A DNA stretch of 26,449 nucleotides from JAQVXR01 sp050945755 (lineage in GTDB: Bacteria > Bacillota > Dehalobacteriia > Dehalobacteriales > Dehalobacteriaceae). The translations under genes were made by a program, and so were the position numbers. The notes beneath the pieces were generated by a model that saw nothing but the letters and a program-made list of their open reading frames with translations, did not search any database and was not told the DNA's origin. The stretch's first letter is position 1. The number at the start of each line of letters is the position of its first letter. The stretch lies in the NCBI GenBank assembly GCA_050945755.1, contig JBMNTN010000026.1, forward strand, positions 1-26,449, read 5' to 3'. This document shows, in pieces, positions 20,420 to 26,449 of the stretch.

Positions 20420-23194
20420 CTAATTCGATTGTTCTAATGCATTTATAATTACCGTCGCGGCCTCGGCTCTGGTAGCGTTGCCTTTAGGCTGCACAGTATT
20501 GTCAGGATACCCTCTGATAATACCGCTCCCTGTGGCGGTGGCCATCGCCTCAACAGCCCAATCCGAAATGTGCTCGCTGTCGGCAAAGGAAAGATCTCTT
20601 GTCACGGCAGAAAGTTTAGCAGCTTTAACCACCATCACAGCCATTTGTTCCCGGATAATATAATCGTCCGGGCCAAAGGCGCCGTTATCATATCCTTTAA
20701 CCACTCCGTTATCCGCTGCCGCCCCAATGTAGTCCCGTGCCCAGTGCCCGGCTGTGTCGGTAAATGTTTTCCCATCCCCAATGGAAAGCTGGAATGCTTT
20801 TACCAATACCGTGGCAAATTCGGCACGCGTAATTTTATTATTCGGTTTAAAGCTGCCGTCGGGATACCCATTAATGGCACCGATACTAACCAACTTTTTA
20901 ATGCTGTTTTCTGCCCAATGTCCGGTAATATCATTTAGGATAGTCTCTTCCTTTTCCATGGCAACAAAAACAGCAAATTTAGTAAAGTGATCCACCTTGA
21001 CGCTGATGGTATTGCCGGATACGGTACCACCTAAATCTACCCACCGACCTTTAGCTTCATCATAGTAATAAACCGACGGGGTTTCACCAGGATTGAGAGC
21101 TGTGGGATCGAGGATTATTGTGATGGTTACATCCTTAGCAAAATTATAGTTGTTTTCACCGCCCACACTGAACTCGTATACGCTGCCCATTAATTTTAGT
21201 CCTGCCAGAACAGCGGGAGGTGGAATTACTTTCCGAACCTTCACTTCCACGGCATTTTTTCCGGTCAGTGCGTTAGCCGGTATTTTAATAGTGGCTTCAT
21301 TTCCTAAACTGATAGTGCCGCCGGCACTTGGTGTAACCATTGCCATACCGTTGGTTGAGACCACTCCCTGCAGACCACCACCACCGCCACCGCTGCCCGT
21401 TGGTATTTGAGTTTGGGTATAGGTGACAAACTTGGTAAAGTGCTTAGTCCAAATGACTAAATCGGAACCCACATCTAGTTTACCGTCTCCGCCTTCCGGA
21501 ATATTATCGTCTGCCCATTCCTGATTGTCCAGGGCGCCCTCAGGCAAACTATTAATGGGGGTAAATTGGTTATTCCGGTAGTATCCTGCATCTTTACCCC
21601 CTTGACCGGGAACAAGAATACGCACAGCTTTGCTGAATGTCAACGGCACGTCACCAAATCCTACTTCAATCACCGTATCCACTGTGGCTGTCATGCCTTC
21701 ATCAGGGGTCACAACTACCGTATCTTTCTCCTCTACTCGGGGCACGTTAATTGTACCATTCCAGCCGGCAGGGGCATTGATGATTGTCCCGGCAGGTATG
21801 TCCAGTTTTACAGGTGCTGTAGGGCTTATCTCCGTACTGGCCTCTATACTTAAGGCAGGAAGGGAATCAGTAACTATTTCGTTGGATTCATCCGGTTCAT
21901 TCATTAGCGCAGCCACACTGATAGTCGCATCCGTCACACTGGGAGGCACAGTGATTTCCACTGGGCTGGATAAATTCAATGTATCCTCCGTAATAGCCAG
22001 ATCTTTGTTAGAGCCGTCAGGATTTATATAAACCTCCGGCGCCTCTATTGGCTGAGCGATAGTATAATGTTCTGTCATCATGTCACTGTTGATCATTCCT
22101 GTCTTGACGGCAATTGCCTTAATGGTGACAGGCTCGCTGATGGTGATCGGGCCGTTGTATTCGGTGCTATCCGTAGTGGGCGTGCTGCCGTCAATAGTAT
22201 AGTAAATTACAGCACCGGGGGTTTTAGTCTTCAATGTCACTTGGGTACCGGCTACTACTACCCCACCTAATGGCCAAGCGCTTGGTTTCGACACATTTTC
22301 CATCTCTGAAATAACCAGTTCTTTGGTAGCAACATTACTACCTTCACCTGCTATAACCGTTAGTGTCCCGGACGCTCCTGTTGGTACAATGAAGTCTATG
22401 CTATAGCTCCCGCTGGCGTCTGCTTTTGTGGTATCAAAATATAATATGTTTTGGGCTGCATCAACTATTTTTAGCGGCACCCACCCATTTGGCGCTGCTG
22501 TACCGGACGCTGTTACCGTCTCTCCCACTTTTGCTTCAGCTTTACTTAAGCTTAAAGTTACCGACGGTGCTGTTTCCGTTATTATCAGGTTCTTGGCAGC
22601 AACATTGCTACCTTCACCTGCTATAACCGTTAGTGTCCCGGACGCTCCTGTTGGTACAATGAAGTCTATGCTATAGCTCCCGCTGGCGTCTGCTTTTGTG
22701 GTATCAAAATATAATATGCTTTGGGCTGCATCAACTATTTTTAACGGCACCCACCCATGTGGCACTGCCGTGCCGAACGCTGTTACCGTCTCTCCCACTT
22801 TTGCTTCAGCTTTACTTAAGCTTAAAGTTACCGACGGTGCTGTTTCCGTTATTATCAGGTTCTTAGCAGCAATATTACTAGCTTCACCTGCAATAACCGT
22901 TAGTGTCCCGGACGCTTCTTTCGGTACGATGAAGTCTATGCTATAGTTTCCACTTGCGTCTGCCTTCGTGGTATCAAAATATAATATGCTTTGGGCTGCA
23001 TCAACTATTTTTAACGGCACCCACCCATTGGGCGCTGCCGTGCCGAACGCTGTCACCGTCTCACCTGTTACTGCAGTAGTTTTACTTAAAAATAGGCTGG
23101 TTTCATCTAAAGCACTTGCCGTAGAAATAGAAGGAACACATAGCATAAATAACATCACTGCTATTTGAAGATACGCTATTATTTTTAACTTCAT
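20420..23194 (-). CDS. Large SLH-domain surface protein with three near-identical Ig-like repeats
   Basis: A 924-residue surface protein. A signal peptide (to about residue 28) is followed by three Ig-like repeats of 90 residues (about 33-302), each with GWVPLKIVDAAQ and ILYFDTTKADASG. A chitobiase-C-terminal-like domain follows (about 303-378, YYTIDGSTPT). Next come a long beta-rich stretch ending HFTKFVTYT, a Gly-rich linker (about 605-612), a domain with TPSAGGTISLGNEATIKIP closing with HFTKFAVFV, and three SLH motifs (about 760-920) with ITRAE, IIREQ and ATRAE. It has the same plan as the 455-residue paralogue downstream. GGGAGTG precedes the ATG. SLH motifs tie it to the cell wall; the Ig-like stalk would hold something outward. 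No catalytic residues are recognisable. Confidence 0.85.
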   Translation of the reverse strand: MKLKIIAYLQIAVMLFMLCVPSISTASALDETSLFLSKTTAVTGETVTAFGTAAPNGWVPLKIVDAAQSILYFDTTKADASGNYSIDFIVPKEASGTLTVIAGEASNIAAKNLIITETAPSVTLSLSKAEAKVGETVTAFGTAVPHGWVPLKIVDAAQSILYFDTTKADASGSYSIDFIVPTGASGTLTVIAGEGSNVAAKNLIITETAPSVTLSLSKAEAKVGETVTASGTAAPNGWVPLKIVDAAQNILYFDTTKADASGSYSIDFIVPTGASGTLTVIAGEGSNVATKELVISEMENVSKPSAWPLGGVVVAGTQVTLKTKTPGAVIYYTIDGSTPTTDSTEYNGPITISEPVTIKAIAVKTGMINSDMMTEHYTIAQPIEAPEVYINPDGSNKDLAITEDTLNLSSPVEITVPPSVTDATISVAALMNEPDESNEIVTDSLPALSIEASTEISPTAPVKLDIPAGTIINAPAGWNGTINVPRVEEKDTVVVTPDEGMTATVDTVIEVGFGDVPLTFSKAVRILVPGQGGKDAGYYRNNQFTPINSLPEGALDNQEWADDNIPEGGDGKLDVGSDLVIWTKHFTKFVTYTQTQIPTGSGGGGGGLQGVVSTNGMAMVTPSAGGTISLGNEATIKIPANALTGKNAVEVKVRKVIPPPAVLAGLKLMGSVYEFSVGGENNYNFAKDVTITIILDPTALNPGETPSVYYYDEAKGRWVDLGGTVSGNTISVKVDHFTKFAVFVAMEKEETILNDITGHWAENSIKKLVSIGAINGYPDGSFKPNNKITRAEFATVLVKAFQLSIGDGKTFTDTAGHWARDYIGAAADNGVVKGYDNGAFGPDDYIIREQMAVMVVKAAKLSAVTRDLSFADSEHISDWAVEAMATATGSGIIRGYPDNTVQPKGNATRAEAATVIINALEQSN
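22289..23098 (-). repeat. Three tandem 270-bp coding repeats
   Basis: Three 270-base units encode the Ig-like repeats of the SLH protein. The two C-terminal units (22289-22558 and 22559-22828) are almost identical over most of their length even at silent positions. The unit at 22829-23098 differs more. This points to recent duplication or gene conversion. Confidence 0.85.
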
Positions 23195-23548
23195 TTTTTA
23201 CACTCCCTACTATTTCAGACTATTTCAATGGCACAGCAAATTATAAATCATCTAGCCGGCACATCTTATTAGTCATTAGTAGTACTACCTGTTTTTGGTT
23301 CCGGATAACAATTTCTAACCACTTGGGTTAGTAAAACTTCATCTGGCGTTAAGAATTTTGTATATGCACGCTAATCAAGCTTGTATTGCGTTAAACATGG
23401 ACCCTTGACACGGAGAATTTCATGTTAGGCTTAACTTGGGATAAAACTGCATGTCCAAAGCCCGACAATGTAGTAAAACCCCGTATCAAGGGTATCACCT
23501 CTTTAGTTTTCTAAACGTAAAATCCGGCAAAGATTTATAAGCTTACGT
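23195..23548 (-). other. 354-base gap between surface-protein genes: hairpins, no gene
   Basis: No open frame here is convincing. The gap holds a 93-base folded segment (23401-23493, listed separately) and a small hairpin CTAACC-ACTTG-GGTTAG (23315-23331). A hairpin AAACGTAA/TTACGTTT (23513-23520 with 23543-23550) overlaps the stop of the giant gene. None has a clear U-tract. No promoter stands out, though the 924-residue gene may start its own transcript here. Confidence 0.5.
23401..23493 (-). ncRNA. Candidate structured RNA or hairpin element of unknown class
   Basis: The outer arms 23401-23415 and 23479-23493 pair over 15 positions. On the minus strand the two imperfect positions (23409/23485 and 23414/23480) become G-U wobbles; on the plus strand they would be mismatches. 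Inside, GGGCTT pairs with AAGCCT and CATTGT nearly pairs with ACATG, giving one long imperfect hairpin. It lies about 210 bases before the ATG of the 924-residue SLH gene, in the same direction. I do not recognise a known riboswitch. A miniature transposable element with inverted ends is the main alternative. Confidence 0.4.
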
Positions 23549-26449
23549 TTATTGTAAAATGGTGGGGTTAAAGTCAATTGCGTTGGTTAAATTATCAACA
23601 ATATAAGCTTTGATTACATCTCCTGACTTGGTATTAAAACCGGCCTGAGCGGTACCAACCACATCAAAATCAGCTCTTGTGGCATTAAGCGCAAGCTGAC
23701 TGCCATTTCTAAAATGCGCAAAGACAACGGTTTCATTTCCGCTATGAGCAGTCACCGGCGTAATATTGACAGTGAAGTATTTAAACCCGGTCACACCGCT
23801 CTTAACCGTCATAGTTTTAATACCGTCCTGAGTTTCCCCAATGGTGTAAGCAGCATCAGCTTCAGGTACGATATTGTATTTCCCTTGGTCTGCCGTAACC
23901 GGTACTAACTTGATACTGACAATCTGAGAAATGGAGGCTTTTCCGGTTACTGCCGGTCCCACCAGACGAAGCGGCCAGTAGTCACCAGACTCATCTAACA
24001 GCGCTCCGTTCAGGGTATTGGCGATAATATAATCGCTGTTTCTGATTATGTCGGCACTATCGATCGTTACGGAACTCCCATCCTTAGCGGTAATTACCAC
24101 CTGATACCCGCTTTCGGCCAATTCATTATTAAAGGCATTATCGGAATGCTGGTCCTGGTCATCGACAAATCCAGCCAAGAACCAGAGAGGCATGCCTTCC
24201 CAAACTCGGTTTTTATTATCGGTGTAAGTTGCTTTGTGGTTTGCCCCCATCTGACAAGTAAGAGCCGATTCAAAATAAGTTTTGCTAACTTGGTAATCAA
24301 TACCACCAATCTCTTTGCCATCCAGTTCCAGCGTCCAATCTTGCTCAGGCACAGAGTAGATCTTGATTTCCGTAATATATTTTGCGGATAATCCGGCACA
24401 GGAAGGATACATGACACCATCGCCATAATAATAATGCCAGTATTGTTCCGGGATCGCCTCATGCATATCCCATTGCCCAAATATCTTGTCTTCCGGCATA
24501 AAGAATAAGCGCATTCCATCTCGATAATCGGGGACGTAATTCCCGTCACCCCACCAGGCTATAATAGCATCTCCCTGACGTGCCTGCACCGCTGGATCGG
24601 TATATATAGAGGAATAGGGAAGCTTGGTCTCCCAGCCGTCACTGGCCACAAACACGATATCCGTTCCTACTCCCATACCGCCGACCAGTTCACATAAATC
24701 TTTCACGCGGGTTCCTTTCACAGCGTTTTCGATTTTGAAACCGCCGGGATAGGTTTCATCAGCATCCCAAACATCATCCGGGTTGTTGGTGATTCCCTCA
24801 TAACGGTATACAGTTTCTCCGTCTCCGATTACCTCTAGATTTTCCTCCATCCAATGATAATCAACAGTCATTTCGTTTATAATGGTGGTACGGTCTTCCC
24901 CATACTTGACGATACGCAGTTCAGGGATAGGCTGTATCATCCCAAAAGCCGTTAATTCTATCTCCACAACATTCCCAACACTGGTACCACCTAGGGTTCC
25001 GTCATCTTTAGCCACACCGGCGCCCACCAAACGAAGCGGCCATGAATCAGTCAGCGGTGCACCGTTACATTTATTAGCAATGATATAGTTACTGCTCTTC
25101 ACTAGATCCTTACTAGAAAAGTCCTTGGTGTAGTCTTGCGCTTTCACTAAGACTGTGTATCCGGCATTTGCCTGATTTACATCATAAGCGTGAGGCTCGC
25201 GGTCATCTACCCATCCAATGAGGAACCAGAGAGGAATGCCGGACCATTTGTTTCCATCCCCATCCGTCCATTCTACCTGGTGCCCTGAACGGGGGCAAGC
25301 CAAGGCTTCTTCAAACTCCGCCTGAGAAATAACGTCACTGATTTTACCCACTAATTTAAGATTCCAACTATCTTCCCCTGCAGCCGGTGTCTGGAGTTCC
25401 GGTATTTCGATCCTCACGATATTACCGACAGCAGATCCTCCAAGAGACCCGTCGTCTTTGGTTACACCAGGTCCAACCAGCCTGAGAGGCGCTGAATCAT
25501 CGTCAAGTGGTTTGTTATTGCATTTGTTTGCAACGATATAGCCGTTGCTCCGTTCTACATCGGCAATATCAAATTCCTTGTAATAACCTTCTTCGTCACC
25601 GGCAACCACTTTTACTGTATAACCTTCCGCAGCTACACTGTCATTGAAAGTCCAATGGTTGTCATCTTCGATGTCATCCACCGTACCTAACAGCACCCAC
25701 AGAGGCACCCCGGACCAAATGTTGCCGTCTTTATCCGTCCACTCCTGATAGTGGCCTGAACCGGTACAAGCCAGACCTTCTTCAAATTCCGCCTGGGTAA
25801 TGGTATCTCCTACCTCACCGAGCATCTCTAACGTCCATCCGGCCGGAGGTTCCGGCAGGTTTGTCAGTTCAATCTTGACAATGTTACCAACCTGCTCTCC
25901 GCCTGCCACTTCTCCACCTTTCAGATGAAGGGGCCAGCAATCTTTATCTGATTCGGTCTTCATGGGAAGGGGTTCCTCGTTCAGGGTATTGGCTACGATA
26001 TATCCATCATTCCGTGCGATATCAGCACTCTGGAAAGTCGCACTCCACCCGTCACCGGCCCAAACCTTCACGACATAATTCTGGGCGGCCAGCTCATCAT
26101 TAAAGTTAAAGTGATCGGGACCCACATCCGGGTCATCATCCACCATGGCCACCAAAAGCCAGAGGGGGATACCTCCCCAGACATTATTGTCACCATCGGT
26201 CCAGGTTACATAATGACCTGAATTAGGGCAAGCCAGGCCCTGCTCAAAGTAGTCTTTACTGACAGTCTCATCCTTTGCTCCCTTAAGGAGGAGATTCCAG
26301 GTCGAGGGTGTGGTAGCGTCTGAATCCACAATTATTTTTACCCCAGCGATAGCTGCCTCTTTTACTACATTATAGTCAGTCGTTTCGGAGTCGGCATAGT
26401 AAAATTCAACCTTGTCACCATCGATTAGCTCCACCAGGTTCAGCGCATC
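23549..26449 (-). CDS. Giant exported protein with repeated sulfite-oxidase-like domains, 5' end outside the window
   Basis: The frame is open to the window edge and codes sense residues up to 26449, so the gene is partial; a GTG at 26432-26434 is not a credible start. The first residues (LVELIDGDKVEFYYA) look like the end of a DUF4430-like domain. Then come repeats with the pattern W-L-G, a cysteine motif, GIPLW, an ANxxNxxPL segment, WPLRLVG and VGNIVxIEL. This is the order of landmarks in the sulfite oxidase molybdopterin domain. Repeats starting near 26300, 25850, 25380 and 24345 have Cys at 26228, 25766, 25295 and 24254 (ACPNSGH, ACTGSGH, ACPRSGH, TCQMGANH). A divergent one at about 24930-24350 lacks the motif. 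The last 109 residues repeat the end of the phosphatase. It is probably secreted and binds a ligand or cofactor; this is inference. Confidence 0.75.
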   Translation of the reverse strand, partial: DALNLVELIDGDKVEFYYADSETTDYNVVKEAAIAGVKIIVDSDATTPSTWNLLLKGAKDETVSKDYFEQGLACPNSGHYVTWTDGDNNVWGGIPLWLLVAMVDDDPDVGPDHFNFNDELAAQNYVVKVWAGDGWSATFQSADIARNDGYIVANTLNEEPLPMKTESDKDCWPLHLKGGEVAGGEQVGNIVKIELTNLPEPPAGWTLEMLGEVGDTITQAEFEEGLACTGSGHYQEWTDKDGNIWSGVPLWVLLGTVDDIEDDNHWTFNDSVAAEGYTVKVVAGDEEGYYKEFDIADVERSNGYIVANKCNNKPLDDDSAPLRLVGPGVTKDDGSLGGSAVGNIVRIEIPELQTPAAGEDSWNLKLVGKISDVISQAEFEEALACPRSGHQVEWTDGDGNKWSGIPLWFLIGWVDDREPHAYDVNQANAGYTVLVKAQDYTKDFSSKDLVKSSNYIIANKCNGAPLTDSWPLRLVGAGVAKDDGTLGGTSVGNVVEIELTAFGMIQPIPELRIVKYGEDRTTIINEMTVDYHWMEENLEVIGDGETVYRYEGITNNPDDVWDADETYPGGFKIENAVKGTRVKDLCELVGGMGVGTDIVFVASDGWETKLPYSSIYTDPAVQARQGDAIIAWWGDGNYVPDYRDGMRLFFMPEDKIFGQWDMHEAIPEQYWHYYYGDGVMYPSCAGLSAKYITEIKIYSVPEQDWTLELDGKEIGGIDYQVSKTYFESALTCQMGANHKATYTDNKNRVWEGMPLWFLAGFVDDQDQHSDNAFNNELAESGYQVVITAKDGSSVTIDSADIIRNSDYIIANTLNGALLDESGDYWPLRLVGPAVTGKASISQIVSIKLVPVTADQGKYNIVPEADAAYTIGETQDGIKTMTVKSGVTGFKYFTVNITPVTAHSGNETVVFAHFRNGSQLALNATRADFDVVGTAQAGFNTKSGDVIKAYIVDNLTNAIDFNPTILQ

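Noticed and set aside
21150..22031. Long plus-strand open frames opposite the SLH gene, some with proline runs
   Set aside because: They are the antisense of Gly- and Ser/Thr-rich coding sequence, with no ribosome sites or family resemblance.
22289..23098. CRISPR-like or noncoding tandem repeat
   Set aside because: The period is 270 bases, the frame is kept throughout and the units encode Ig-like domains; there are no short repeats with unique spacers.
23300..23325. Resemblance to a lac operator half (GTTATCCGG)
   Set aside because: Only a short partial match, no symmetry of the right kind and no LacI-type gene nearby.
23401..23493. Known riboswitch class (c-di-GMP, cobalamin, TPP or molybdenum cofactor)
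   Set aside because: None of the conserved core strings of these classes could be found in the segment; it is left as an unassigned structure.
26432..26434. GTG as the true start of the giant protein
   Set aside because: The frame stays open to the window edge, there is no signal peptide after the GTG, and the first residues look like the end of a preceding domain.

Overview
The window comes from an anaerobic, Gram-positive-type member of the Firmicutes (probably Clostridia). The signs are Shine-Dalgarno-rich genes, lipoprotein signal peptides on binding proteins, S-layer-homology (SLH) surface proteins, oxygen-sensitive iron-sulfur enzymes of the 2-hydroxyacyl-CoA dehydratase/double-cubane type, and a gene whose reading requires UGA to be decoded as selenocysteine. 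No genus can be named from the sequence alone.

Region 1 (1-2032, + strand): an ATP-driven electron activator and a single dehydratase-like subunit, the arrangement of double-cubane cluster proteins. It ends in a bidirectional terminator.

Region 2 (2069-8050, - strand): an eight-gene operon read from about 7970 down to 2069. Its order is thioredoxin-like protein, ArsP-type permease, a small protein ending Cys-Cys-COOH, two lipoprotein substrate-binding proteins, an ABC permease, an ABC ATPase and a DsrE-like protein. The set matches what I recall as the SAO (selenocysteine-assisted organometal) system of anaerobes. The permease is interrupted in frame by a TGA at 3465-3467. The frame downstream encodes exactly the missing end of a normal permease, and a hairpin directly after the TGA looks like a bacterial SECIS element. 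I therefore annotate a 257-residue selenoprotein permease. Adjacent or closely spaced cysteines occur in most partners, which fits handling of a thiophilic metal compound. Palindromes overlap and flank the candidate promoter.

Region 3 (8139-11065, + strand): a lysine riboswitch with its terminator, followed by a three-gene amino-acid ABC importer (binding protein, permease, ATPase). This is very probably a lysine uptake system repressed by lysine. A strong hairpin separates the binding protein from the permease.

Region 4 (11057-17094, - strand): an acetyltransferase, an APH-like kinase, MobB, and a YkoEDC-like energy-coupling-factor (ECF) transporter (EcfT, double-ATPase fusion, S component). 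The S component carries an extra extracytoplasmic domain that resembles the small lipoprotein encoded next to it. Both look like relatives of the sulfite-oxidase molybdopterin-binding fold.

Region 5 (17228-26449, - strand): large exported proteins. They are a purple-acid-phosphatase-like enzyme, two SLH proteins with Ig-like repeats, and a giant protein, cut by the window edge, with repeated sulfite-oxidase-like domains. The phosphatase and the giant protein end in the same module of about 109 residues. The working idea for regions 4 and 5 is a surface-to-membrane ligand capture route feeding the ECF transporter; the ligand is unknown.
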